From Hetaerina americana (taxonomy: Eukaryota > Arthropoda > Insecta > Odonata > Calopterygidae): DNA of 64,000 bases. The position numbers were made by a program, and so were the translations under genes. The stretch covers positions 44,920,475-44,984,474 of the forward strand of contig JAKTNV010000003.1 of assembly GCA_022747635.1 (NCBI GenBank). Reading direction: 5' to 3'. The notes below the pieces were generated by a model. It had not been told where the DNA came from. It did not search any database and saw only the letters and a program-made list of their open reading frames with translations. This document shows, one piece after another, positions 10,501 to 21,835 of the stretch. Positions within the stretch are counted from its first letter, which is position 1. Each line of letters begins with the position of its first letter.

Positions 10501-12895
10501 CAGCTTATCCCCAATTTTTTCAATCACAATATCCCACGAATAGTTGGACCGAGTAGAGCACATGATGGTAGCTAATATTGCATCAGTTGCATACACATTG
10601 CCCTCAGTTTTTGATAGCTGGAAAGACAATTCAGGAATTAGTAACACGTAAACCTTGTAAATTTGAGTATACATATTTTTAATGAAGTACTCACCTTACG
10701 AATGACAGGGTCATCAGTGGTTGTAACTGTGTGGAAAATGCGATCAATGCGTTGCAGCGGCTTCTCACTCTTTACATTGACTCGATCATAAGTTTTGTCA
10801 TAATATTCCAATGAACCACACAATGCACTGCATTGAAGACAAAAACACATACAGGATCAAGAAATAGGTGGTTAAACAATATTGGTAAGATAATATTATA
10901 AAAACAACTACAGAGCAACCCAGATGTACATGCTAGTGTATCCATTTGATATTGGGTTATACTTGAATGGGGAACTATATTCGCTCACATCTAATATCAT
11001 TACAGTTTAACAATTACCGTTACCCATAATTAAACATTGTCTTACTGTTCACACTTGTAGAAGCCCATGTTTTGCTAGCAACAAAATTTCAAGAAAAAGA
11101 TGTCGAACTTACACATCAACAGCATCCTTAACACTTGGCAAAGACAGCTTAGCCAAACGAGGGAAGTCCATTTCTTCAATGGTGACCCAATCTGAGCGCA
11201 CTGTTACTGAGGCATCTCTGTTCTTGATGGGAGGCTGATTTCGCATATTTCTCATTCCTTGATGCCTAACCCACTTCCTTTGGCCGCGCAGACGATCCCT
11301 TTATGTCAGTTGAAATGAATTAGACTCTCAAAAAATTAATTAACTGAACTAAATGAATCACCAGATTTGAAATAACAAACATAAAAAAATATAATAACAC
11401 AAATTAACATCATTCGAACTTCGTAACTTACAATTCAGCCATTCTATCAAACCCAGGACAGTTCAAGTTATCAGGAAATTTTAAAGGCTGGCTCTTTTGA
11501 AAAATGAATGAGGAATCACATGTTTCTATGAATTGCTGCTATTAAACTTTTCAGCTTAAATTAAAAAAGAAAATATATGTTTTACGCAATTTAATTTTGA
11601 GTATCAAAATAACGGAGAATCAATTTGATAAAAAATTCCCATGATAAAATTCTGGTGATTCATTTTCCATAAAAACCAAAGTCAGCTTTAAAATAACATG
11701 AAAAACATTCAGCAGAATAAGACAAGGGATCAATTTATTTAATCAATGACTGAATAAATAAAAGTCTTTCCAACACCATGTCAATGAGTTCTATCAATTG
11801 GACAGAAGTGAAAAGATATACTATCTTACCACTTGCTGTACATTATAAATAGCCATTATTATAGATGAAAATGTATATCCTCACTTATCCCTTGTCTTCA
11901 TGCCTCTTGCTAATACTTGCAGCTGAGAATTAAGATGCCGTGGCAATTGACGTCCTCTCATTGCACGCTGCATCTGACGGAAACGACCACGCTGGTACGG
12001 AGGTTTCTGTACTCTCGTGGTATCAACCAAGTGGAAAGTACTTTCGTCTTCATCATGGTAGTATGCATACTGAGTCCCGGATCCAAACTGAGATGCATAT
12101 TTGTCTGACAAAATTTCAAATTAAGAAATTATGATAGCCACAGTTGAATTAATCATCAACCAATTCTTCCCTACTAAAAATTAATCAGTAATACTCTACA
12201 AGCACAAAGTGACACCTGACAAATTAAGAGAAGTAGTTCGAGTATTCTGTTAGATATGAGATTAATATACTTATAAGGTCATATTTCTTAATGAAAAAAT
12301 TGTGTATCTTTAAGAGATAATTCATACAACTAAGAACAGAAAACTAGAAATTCCTTCAATAACTCCGCAACAAGGAAAAATTAATCACCCAAAATTATAT
12401 GACTTCAGGATTGAAATTGTAAAATCCATCTTTAATAATTACGTTAAAGAGAAGCCACCAACAACCTGTCATGAGAGCATCAAATTTATCTCAAGGTACT
12501 ATCAAAAAACCAATCATTTCACATAAAAATCTGAAATTCCAGTTTTCTCAACTTACTTGCATATTTTTTATCCTGGAAGGCAGCCCCTGTCCAATCGGAT
12601 ATCTGCAAATTTCAAGAAACATATGTTTGATCACCGATTTTATTTCGTCCATGTTCAATACGCACAAACAATTTTCATCATGTAAGAAAACATAAAAATC
12701 AAAATATATGGTCGGTTATCAATTTCTATAGCACAGTACCTTTCCTAGCCGATCTCCTTTCGAGAAAGGCTGATACGGCATGTCCTTAAATTGATCCGGC
12801 ACGTCACAGGGACCCCATCCATTTACGTTATCTTGAATAACAGGTGCCTTAAAATGAGCTATTTCATCAACTGGAACGGCAGGATCTTCAGTCAT
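4556..12895 (-). CDS. eIF3d: Eukaryotic translation initiation factor 3 subunit D (eIF3d), 5' part of gene
   Basis: eIF3d is the cap-binding-competent subunit of the eIF3 complex and acts in the cytoplasm in translation initiation. Exons on the minus strand, all with GT-AG borders and compatible phases: 12740-12895 (start codon at 12895; [20 protein letters not shown]), 12557-12602, 11885-12104 ([18 protein letters not shown]), a possible 12-bp microexon 11432-11443, 11113-11298, 10695-10827 ([20 protein letters not shown]), 10470-10617, 7291-7421 ([20 protein letters not shown]), 6265-6477 and 4556-4698. They give about 462 codons, against roughly 550 residues in family members. The remaining C-terminal exons must lie left of base 1. 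The frame is intact, so the gene looks functional. The intron after the last exon carries the PLE and the mariner. Confidence 0.93.
5030..5225 (+). repeat. Dispersed repeat A, copy 1
   Basis: This copy shares a recognisable order with copies near 13.7-13.94, 21.85-21.92 and 55.5-55.6 kb: a CTCTGTGATTTTYCRGG-like block, CCTGATGTGTG..TTTCACAC, then TTAGCACTGGGTGAACTCTA-like and GTTGATTACTGT-like blocks. It is diverged and lies in an eIF3d intron. The class (SINE or tail of a larger element) is not clear. Confidence 0.55.
5591..5640 (-). repeat. tRNA-like fragment, probably SINE-derived
   Basis: Read on the minus strand it contains GGGTTCGAATCCTGGTC, a clear RNA polymerase III box-B/T-arm sequence, preceded by a weak A-box-like stretch. 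No complete cloverleaf or acceptor stem can be drawn, so this is better taken as a tRNA-derived repeat fragment than as a tRNA gene. Confidence 0.4.
7001..7110 (+). repeat. Solo PLE-tail-like sequence with degenerate hammerhead-like motif
   Basis: CTGATGA (7005-7011), a single T, a perfect 5-bp stem GACGT/ACGTC around TCA, then AAAA in place of GAAA, and a GTC at 7035-7037. Downstream lie TAAATAA and GGATTTACAAAGT, the tail words also seen after the similar motifs at 19.9 and 50.0 kb. No RT ORF is attached. It lies in the intron between eIF3d exons 6265-6477 and 7291-7421, on the opposite strand. Confidence 0.45.
7422..10469. other. Long eIF3d intron, no other gene seen
   Basis: This 3-kb AT-rich intron is bounded by the donor after 10470 and the acceptor before 7421. 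A 106-codon plus-strand frame (8615-8935) is hydrophobic and low-complexity and has no family resemblance; I do not treat it as a gene. Confidence 0.6.
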
Positions 12896-13268
12896 TTTCA
12901 ACTACTTGGCAGTAAAACACCAAAAAAAGAAACAATTTTCGAAAAAATACTCAAGTATTCCACGAAATTTCATAGACGGAAGCAGTACCCCATCGGCAGA
13001 GCAACCGTGACAAGTTCGACCGGAAGTAAATTTTCGATTACTTTCGATTTAATCATGGACGAATAATCCTCTCGATAGTTTCAATTTACTGTCAGAATCG
13101 CCGCATTGATGTTATAATTTGTTTTTGGACTATTATTTATTTCAAACAATCATAAATTACTAATCGCCGACTGAATTTCGCTAAAATCCAGTCGCACACA
13201 ACTTAACATTGAGGGTGATTGATCTTTGTGCCGTTCTGGTGTGCATTGTAAGTGGGGAACCTTGGCAT
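12896..13268 (-). promoter_or_regulatory. Presumed eIF3d 5' UTR and promoter region
   Basis: The stretch upstream of the eIF3d start codon is less AT-rich than the surrounding introns and must hold the transcription start, but no clear TATA box or initiator stands out. It ends at the perfect palindrome at 13269. The assignment rests on position only. Confidence 0.35.
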
Positions 13269-13307
13269 AGAGGTCTCTGATGTAGTTCAACTACATCAGA
13301 GACCTCT
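13269..13307. repeat. 39-bp perfect palindrome (19-bp arms, 1-nt centre)
   Basis: The arm AGAGGTCTCTGATGTAGTT is followed by a single C and then its exact reverse complement. It lies about 375 bp upstream of the eIF3d start codon. The outer neighbours do not pair, so the palindrome ends sharply. It could be a hairpin, a dimeric binding site or a small foldback insertion. Confidence 0.8.
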
Positions 13308-13695
13308 GTAATCCCTTGGTTATACTACTTGATAGCCTTTTGGGATATAGTTTGGCGCGTGATTCCGTTTGACTCAACGGATGCTCAATCATTGCTCTTC
13401 ATTGGAATTTAAAAATAAACATAAAATTCCCTTAAAATATACTGCAATACCCATTTCATATTAACAGGTATATTTGTAAATTGTTTTCCGTATTTGTCAG
13501 CGTAATTTTAAGCCACTATGCGGAGTGAAAATGTCCTTAGTACATACGATAAAATATCTTTGCGTGATACTAAAAATCTTACCCATTTTTTTAATGATAT
13601 AATGGAAGTATGATATATGGAAGTTTCATGTTGACACTATTAAATAAATAATGCATTTAATATACATATGTATTGAATTATGAGGTACACGGTAG
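13308..13695. other. Intergenic, nothing recognised
   Basis: AT-rich sequence between the palindrome and the dispersed repeat A copy; no coding or RNA signal seen. Confidence 0.5.
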
Positions 13696-13940
13696 TCCAG
13701 GGGTAGGACTACATATCGGAGGGCCCGGGTAAGCCTCTCTGGGCACCTTCAGCTCCACCCAAGCTCTGTGATTTTTCGGGTACCACGTCTTCCAGGGAAA
13801 CTATAAACGGCACATGGAAAGGAACTGGCCCCTACCCTGGAGTGTGAATTTACACGCCGTCGCGCTTAGTACCGGGTGAACTCTACCATCATCTATCAAA
13901 CCGACCTTCGGGTTGATTACTGTCTTTATGGTTTTATGTA
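13696..13940 (+). repeat. Dispersed repeat A, copy 2 (fullest copy)
   Basis: This is the longest copy of the repeat seen at 5.0, 21.9/38.8 and 55.5 kb. It holds TCTGTGATTTTTCGGGTACC, GGAGTGTGAATTTACACGCC, CCGGGTGAACTCTACC and GACCTTCGGGTTGATTACTG. The same unit, at its GGGTGAAC site, is where the Polinton inserted. Confidence 0.6.
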
Positions 13941-14448
13941 TTGAATTATCCCTTACCCCAGGCATAAGTCTCGGTAGGTCGAAATCTGGCGTTTCATAGG
14001 GTAGACAATAGTTACTTATCAACCAAAACTTCCCTTCCTGCTATGCCCTCAAATCCAGATTTGTGCTTTTTCTTCGGAAATACGGTATATTGGTTATGTT
14101 AGTGCTCAGGTTGGGTTGAAAAATAAATCATTAACTATATAAAAATGATAAAAATACTGAAAATCTACATAGTCCCACCTTCTGGCCCTGCTGATTGCAA
14201 TTACAGCGGGAAGCTTCAATTAGTCTTATGAGCTCCGGTGAACATCAGTAATATACTCTGCACCAGTGTATATTATGTCCAAGATCGTATACATATAAAG
14301 ACATAGGCTAAAAGCTTTTGTAAAAACTTCACATGCCATACAAAAGTTCATTTTCATAATGCAATACATTTGATTATTGCTGCATCCCAAAGGTTGTCAA
14401 ATTTCAAAGAATATTTGAAAATGCATTCCTTCTTTATAATTGTAAAAT

Positions 14449-14750
14449 GGGGATCGGATTGGTAGGGTGGCTAACGTACAGGCTTCCCAACGAGATGTCC
14501 CGGGTTAAAGTCCTGGAGAAAACAAATATTTTTCAGTGGTATCCTGATCCCTACTTGAGGTGCTTTGTGGAGAGCACTTTGAGTGAGTACGACGTCCGTC
14601 GGATGGGACGTTAAACTGCGGACCCCTTGGCGCTTTTCGACAAGGGAAGGCTAATGCCGACGTTTCTCTCCACTCTTCCTTCCCCAACCATACCTAATGA
14701 TGCAAATGACCTTAGCTGTCGGTCGCCTCCTATAAAATACTACTACTACT
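14449..14750 (+). repeat. SINE family B, copy 1
   Basis: It starts with a tRNA-like head (GGTAGGGTGGCTAACGTA as box-A-like; CGGGTTAAAGTCCTGG as box-B-like). The body contains TCAGTGGTATCCTGATCCC, GGTGCTTTGTGGAGAGCAC and CGGATGGGACGTTAAACTGC, and the tail is a (TAC)n run. Three further copies in the window (47.2, 58.8 and 62.0 kb) match in the same order, which supports a dispersed tRNA-derived SINE. Confidence 0.75.
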
Positions 14751-15390
14751 AGTTGAAAAACTATGTTTCTACCCTTTCTTGGTCCTCCCAAGACTTCGTT
14801 GGTGATTATCTCCGTCAATTTTATTTTCATAAGTGTTTCGTTACTTATTTCGATTTCCAAAAATAAACATGAAAATTATTTTCCAGTGGACGATTTTGTT
14901 TACTTAATTTTTGCTTTGCCCTGAAAGAAAAGTGAAGAGTACAAAAAAATGGAGCTTGATCCACCAGAAGATTGGGCACCTCCCCCTCTGATACACCGCT
15001 TGACATATCTCTTCCATGACTGACTGGAAGACAGAGTATTTTTTTGAAAGTTGGGGTGAGCCGCCATTAGTCCGGAAAAATAATATAGACTTGGCGGTTT
15101 TTACTCCCCTGGTACGCCCCCTGTTTCCTTTGATTTCTTAAGAGCATGTCACATGACCCATTATTGGAGTCGTTGTTAAGATTCAACTACCTGTTTTAGG
15201 TAAAACGTTAGCCATGACTCTTTTTTATAATCCTAGACACCGTGAAACACCCAGAGCATTTAGTTTAGGAAGAAGCCTAAATTTTTATCACAATGGGAAT
15301 GTTTTGTCAACTTGGTTGATGATAGTGTGCATATTGGTCAATGATGGGACGACTGAGTGAAATACACGTAAGAAAATTAAAGTGCGGATG
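14751..15390. other. Intergenic, nothing recognised
   Basis: No gene, repeat or structured RNA seen between the SINE copy and the mariner remnant. Confidence 0.4.
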
Positions 15391-16080
15391 ACATACATTG
15401 TTTTGTTTCACGTTGAATTTGATATTACGAGAATACAGGTGTGTCTCAAAAATAAGTAGAATAAATCTGGGAAAAAAATATTGCAGATCAAAGTTCAAAT
15501 TGCTAAAATTCTTCATAAGAGCACCCTTGTGTATCGACACACCACGCAAATGCCAGTGCCTCCACCAGTTGTGGTATGCTTCCAGTAAGGCATCAACAGG
15601 ACCCTCGTTCAGGCACCTCGTCTTGGCCTCTTAGACATAATCCAATGATCCAAAATGGTACTCAAACGGGTTATATTTGGGTTGTACTCAAAGACCCATA
15701 TATCATCACCATTAACCACCTATTCTGAAAAATTCCGGCATCTTTCATAGTGATCCATGAGAGGTCCAAGGCAAGATTTTCACACAAACAGTCTTCTTAC
15801 AGCACCTTGAGGACCATCTTGGCTCACATTTCTCATGGCTAAATCTTCTTTGAGAATGCAATGCACCGCGATTTTCTGAATATTGCACTCTTCTGCTAAC
15901 ATCGTGACACTCAGGAATCGATCGAAATTGAACACGTCCTTCACTTTTTGTACATTTTCTTTCCTGTGTGCCTTAGACGGGCATCCTCGTTGCGGCCATC
16001 CAAGGACGTTCCTCGTCATCAACCTCCTCTCTACCCTCCCAAAACATCTTGTGCCAACGGAAAGCTATTCCCCGTGACAT
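15391..16080 (-). pseudogene. Decayed mariner transposase
   Basis: Minus-strand fragments read in mariner order: RWHKMFWEGREEVDDEERP (near 16050), then ENVQKVKDVFNFDRFLSV and a helix-turn-helix (MLAEECNIQKIAVHCILKED), then WVFEYNPNITR-like residues (15690-15640) and a C-terminal stretch. Frameshifts and stops separate the pieces, so it is inactive. The N-terminal piece differs clearly from the mariner at the left edge, so this is a separate lineage. Confidence 0.65.
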
Positions 16081-19000
16081 TGCTTTATTTATGTGAGCAT
16101 CCTTAACCATGAATTTTATTTTATCTACTCTATTTTATCGCATATCATCGTGCATTCGCGACGCGACCCTCGGACAGGGGTCCAGTTTAGCGGCGATCCG
16201 CACACTGTAAATGCCCACAATTAACTAACGTGGGTCACGTTGATTTCCCAAGATCTCCCATCACCCTTCCCACTACAAGTCTTCTCATTCCTGCCATCCA
16301 CTTTGGTGGGGAAAATTATTTAACTTCTTTTTGGAACAGACTCTGTATATGCTGTCGTGGGCTGCTATACAATGGCAGAGGGTGAGAGTGAAAGCGTGAA
16401 GGTCGAGTTCTGAGTAGAATTGGGAGAGGTATTTAATGAGTGTGACCTTGGTGAAAGAATAATTGTACACATCAGGGGAAATGAAATATATTTAGTGACC
16501 CGGAAGAATGTATTTCACTTTGGAATATAATGACGATAAAACAAAAATGAGGGAATGCAAGGAGGCAGTTATGTGTTTCTCGCCACGTTTGTAGACACGT
16601 GAGAACAGTTTCACCTAAAGAAATGAAGTCTCCAACTGGATTGCTACCAACAAAACCCATGATAGATCCTATGTCTAAGAACATAAAGTCAAGTATCCGT
16701 GAGATATTCCCTTTGATAGCCTTAACACCCACTGCATGCAGATGTAACTTTGATATCCATACAGTGAATGTTACAAATAAATAACATTGCATGAATGGGT
16801 GTCCGTGAAATTTTCTTACATTTCTCAATAATCCATGCAAGAACTTTTAACAATTTGAACTAGAAAATTGAATTCAATTTTCCATGAATTGTATTTTTGG
16901 CAAGGCAAAGTTTTTTCGAAAACGGAGTAGAAGATATGTAACAACATTATTCTGGAAAAAGTTTAACACGATTCCTCTTTTTGAAAATATTTTGGTTTGA
17001 TCCTGTTTTACGTCGAATAAACTTAATAGCGTAACTCAGGAGAATATTTTAACCTGTTGCACACGTCCTCGGGATACGATAGCAGCCCTATAAATTGATC
17101 TTAATTGAAAATAAAAACTCTCCGAAGATTGCCTTCGGTTCCCGCTAACTTATCAGTGGGAGGGAAAAGCTTGTTTATTATTTTTTACATTAAAAGATTA
17201 AGAGTACCTAAGGATTACCAAATACGCATTTGGCGATGCGATTATTTAGTTAAAAAAGGCTCCTTATTTCATATTTTGCAAACATAGATGGATAATATGT
17301 TGCTAAATTTTGTGCATTAATCCAATGGAAATGGAAATACAATATATATTTCAACTGCAGTACATGGCAAAAGTTTTTTTCCCAGGATTAGTTTAAAAGT
17401 TTGAGTCAATTGAAAAAAAGGGTAAGTTTAATGGATTTCTGTTGGCACATCAGGAGGATAGGATCAGAAAGGACGGTAAACAAAACCCTCACTTCCCAGA
17501 AGAATATAAATACACCTGACCTATGGATTAAACAAGTCTAAGGAGACTTTAAAAATGCGGGAGTAGGGAAGAGGATAGTGAAAATATATCAGTGATCAGG
17601 ACAAAAAATGCGAAGGCAAAGGATGTGTCAGAAGAGAACCCAATGAAAGCAATAAAGGGTATTATTGGAAGAAGAATAAGCAGGAATTAAGGAAAACTAG
17701 CAGAAGATATAAGAATGTGAGAAAGTGAAAGAAGCTATATGGAAACAGGCCATAGATGGCGGAAACGAACTAAAAATACAAAATAATTGGAGCTGCATTA
17801 AGAAAAAACATAGCATGCAGTACATAATGATTACTGTAGAAATAAGAGAAAAATATAAATGCTGATTAGGGTTTAAAAGACCACCTCTCGTCCATTTAAC
17901 AGAGGCATAAGAACTTTGCCGATCTTGTGATGCTGTCAGCTGTTGGCTCCCCCAAGTCCCGGTCGTGTTAGTATATATTTGTTTAACTCTAGGAATTTCA
18001 CACACAGGATACCTGATCATAGGTCTCTTATGAAGGACCTTTAAAAAATAGTGATGATACATTTTTATTCCCACAGTTTATTTAACAAATTTTTCATGAT
18101 AATATAATATTAATAGGTTCATCTGTTTTGTATATGTTTCATTCATTTAGCACAACTTTTGTTGATTTGACTCCAGTATTGCATCTGCGGCAACCGTTGC
18201 ATGTTGAAACAAGTTCAGTATCCTCAAGACAATGATTGAGGGCATGAACACTCGACTTCACATTGGTATTTTGATTTCGCCTGAACAAATCGTCAGCCGA
18301 AGTCTATTTCATGCTACAGGAGGCTCATTGAGAGTTTGTTCTTCTTCATACCACTGATATAAGATGGTTTAAAATGTTTAGAGAGAGTAAACAATTAATT
18401 TCAAAAGAAGGTGGACCCAAACCTCCAGTCTCTGCCTTAAAGAACCAAATTTTTTTTAATAATAGGAGCTGTATTCAGCCAAAGCAGTAATGATTATTGG
18501 TAAAAAAAGTGAGAAAACTATATCGGCTAGCATTAACACCGCTACTGAAATTAACACAGCTGGAAGAAAAGTTGGCAAAGGTGTGTCGTCAGCCAAGGCA
18601 TTTACTTTGAGGGTGACAAGTTCAATTAAGCTGTCCTGTCTTTTTTGATCACACCTTGTATATGCGTGTGTGTGTGGATGAGACATAACAGAATATACAT
18701 TGGCAAACAAAGACGACAATCAGATATATTCAGAAGCGGTGGAAAGTAAAGTTCTTGCCCCGAAGAGCTTTTTGAGACCACTTTGTAATATTCCTGTTAA
18801 GCCTATAGACTTCCATGTTCTTCATTTCGTTCATTTTATGGTGGCGACTTCCAGTTATCCTTTTCATAATATTTTGAGTAAAAGTCTTATCCTTGAATAC
18901 ATTTCTCAGACTAAAAAGGAATATTATAAGTAATGTTTTTCATTGTGGTTGACCCCTAATTCACATATACACTGTGTATACCCTTCTTTATTTAACACCT

Positions 19001-19801
19001 TGTTGATTTAGGATTTAAATTCAAATTTCCCCCTGAAAAGGTTCCCCAAACTAATTTTAGTAGTGAGTTACGATGTCTGGAATACTGGAATTCCCAGGTT
19101 GATAATAGGAAAGTAATATAAGGCAATGATGTAGCCAACTCTTAGGCATTAGTATGAATGGAACTGAATGGCAGCGCGATTTCCCAAGTGCTAATCACTG
19201 CTTGGCTCCTTTCCCTCTCGTGTCGAACTCAGGGAAAATAAAAATACGATGAATTTCCCTCAGAGATACGTGCACGCAACGTCAAATTCAAGGAAAAATG
19301 AGCTCTAAACAAAACCTCATGTGGCAATAAAGTGAATTACGAGTTTCCTATTTTATTTCCTTCTTAAAAGACCACAAAACCACAGTCAGTGGCAACAACG
19401 CAGACTCTTTCACAGTAATATTTTCAAATCTAGCCTTTGATGAGGCAATCTCTTTTTATGAATAGAAGTTAAAGTTTTTACAAAAAATTGTTGACGAATA
19501 AATAATTAAGTAGAGATGCGATTTGCCCAAAAAGGTTTTTTTTCGTTTTATACTACTTCATATGATTTTAATTGAATTCTCTGGATTGATAAAAATTTTC
19601 AAAATTGCTTGTTTACAATATGTAATTTAGAGAATAACAGGAGTACGAGTAGAGAGAGCACGCTGATGAAACAATGGAATGCCAATACATTCTCTCAGAG
19701 ATTTGTGTCGCCACCAAGGCCACTACCGACTAGGTTTTTTTTGACATAACTACCTATTGACATTCGATCTGGAATAGAAACATTACATTACTATGATGAG
19801 A
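16081..19801. other. 3.7-kb stretch without a recognised gene
   Basis: Short open frames here (60-125 codons) look like chance: no family motifs, no convincing splice sites, low-complexity hydrophobic translations. A short GT-rich run lies near 18665. Around 18640-18665 the sequence GATCACACCTTGTATATG resembles a DNA-transposon end, but I could not find a partner. Confidence 0.45.
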
Positions 19802-19993
19802 AATGTCAAAATAAAACTTTGTAAATCCACGTGAAAAATGAACTTTAATGCAACCCAGGTTTCACTGCGGTGCATCGTTATCAGGGCGTCATCAGGTAGT
19901 ATCATCATGCCTGATGATGCTGCACCGCAGTGAAACCTTGGTCGCATTCAAGTTTATTTTTTATGTGAATTTACAAAGTTTTATTTTGACATT
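19802..19993. repeat. Inverted pair of PLE-tail sequences with hammerhead-like motif
   Basis: Arms of about 90 bp face each other (AATGTCAAAATAAAACTTTG on the left; its reverse complement ends at 19993). Both carry CCGCAGTGAAACC and a TTTACAAAGTTTTATTTTGA tail. The tail continues right to about 20041 with GTTACGCC and AAACGATCAAT, also present after the copy at 50.1 kb. No ORF lies within. Confidence 0.6.
19907..19947 (+). ncRNA. Hammerhead-ribozyme-like motif
   Basis: Stem I is ATGC (19907-19910) with GCAT (19944-19947). The core is CTGATGA (19911-19917), one T, stem II GCTGC (19919-19923) with GCAGT (19927-19931) around ACC, GAAA (19932-19935), a minimal stem III (ACC with GGT) and a GTC ending at 19943. 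The architecture matches the motif in the PLE at 4.3 kb although the stem sequences differ. The mirror copy on the minus strand is degenerate. Confidence 0.55.
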
Positions 19994-20202
19994 AACCATC
20001 ATGGTACAATTCCACAAATGTTACGCCTTAAACGATCAATAACAATACTAATACGGATTATCTAAATTTTAATATAATACTGATCAAAATATTAACATTA
20101 AAAAAATTATTTCCTTTCCCAAATCATATATTTTAGGTGAAAATTTTAGTCCTTTTAGCCTAGTCAATAATTTTCAAGTATGATACAATTTGTTATTGAA
20201 AA

Positions 20203-21736
20203 TTAATCAACTACAGGCTTGACTCGTAGCCATATTCCAGTTGCGGCTGTCAAAATAAATGCTCTTTTTGCAAACTTAAGTGGGACACTGGTTTTTTCTC
20301 TGCAGACCTCAAAGTCAAAGTTTGCAATTAAGACTATCATTCCAATGCGGGCTTGCAGTTCAGCAAATCGCTGGCCTGTAAGGAAGAGAAGATTTGGCAT
20401 AAAAATGTACATAAAATATCAAAATGCAAAAAATCATAATTTTTCATAATTTTGTAGCATAGTTTTACAACTACATTTTGAAATTTGCGTCATTTTGACG
20501 TTTCTCGACGATGTTTCTTAATCTGTATTATTGAATTTTGATATTCCATCTATTTGTACGATTACCATAATACTTTTTAGAACTTCACTTGCATGAGCCG
20601 CATTTGACGATAATTAACTCTGAAAATGCAATTTTTAATTCTGCCCGAAAAAATATAGGCATTTTTTTCTCGAAAAAGTTGTGTTCTTTCAATACGGTCT
20701 AACTCTTGGTTTCAAGTTATAGTTTTTCGTTCTGATATTCATCTAATATCACCTAGTTGCATAAACAATTTTACGTGAGATTTCAGGATGACTGAAACTT
20801 GCATTAGATTTAAAACTACAAAATTTGGAATTGGATTCGCGAAATATGGTCTTTCGGTTATCCAAATTATTTCAACAAATATTGAGTGTTAACGATGGTA
20901 ATAACATTGAAGAATTGGAGAATGTTTTTACATTGTTCCAGAAAAGCTATAAAATTCATTGTCAGACAAACGTAGAAAGGTATGCAGTTCCCGACGGAGA
21001 TCCAATTTGGTAGTTTATTTGAGAAAATATTAAACATGAGAACTGTTCACTGATTTCATGACTCCACAATCACATTATAATATCAACCGAATATGGGAGA
21101 AGGTAAAGCGTATGTCAATGAAATTCAGCAACAACATTGATTGAGTCTAAATCAAATTGGAAAATTTTGCGATAATATTCTGTAAAAATCATTTTTCAAA
21201 CCTATGCAATGTCGAGGTCCATCTCCGAAGGGTATATACCGATACTGGCCCACACTCTCCCGGATGTTGTCTGGAAGGAATCTGTCAGGATCGAAACGCT
21301 TTGGATCCGGGAAGTATTTCGGGTCATGCTGCATATCTTGTGTTGGAATAAATATTTGCGTGAATGGCTCCAAAACGTAGTCCGTCCCTGGTATTTTATA
21401 TTCCTTGGTATTCCTCCTTGATAGTAATCCTGCCGGTGGGTATATGCGCAATGTTTCTGAAAGAGTAAAATTAAGTAACTTTAATTCATCATTAAAAATT
21501 GCATAAATTACAATAAGTCTTTAAGAGTAACTTTAAAAATGAAGATCTTCCAGGAGATCAAATGAAAATTGAATAACATTTCTAGCTCACTATATTCAAA
21601 GTACTCAAGAAGGACTCATAATGATAACGGTAATAAAGATAGTTGTTTCATTAATATTTAAGTAATATTTTTGTACGAAATAAATTTAAGAAATATAACA
21701 CACACACACATATATAAATAGATTTTTTGAGTGTAA

Positions 21737-21835
<99 letters not shown>

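Noticed and set aside
18456..18719. 87-codon minus-strand frame near a transposon-end-like ACACCTTGTATA
   Set aside because: No transposase motif and no matching inverted end was found, so no element is called.
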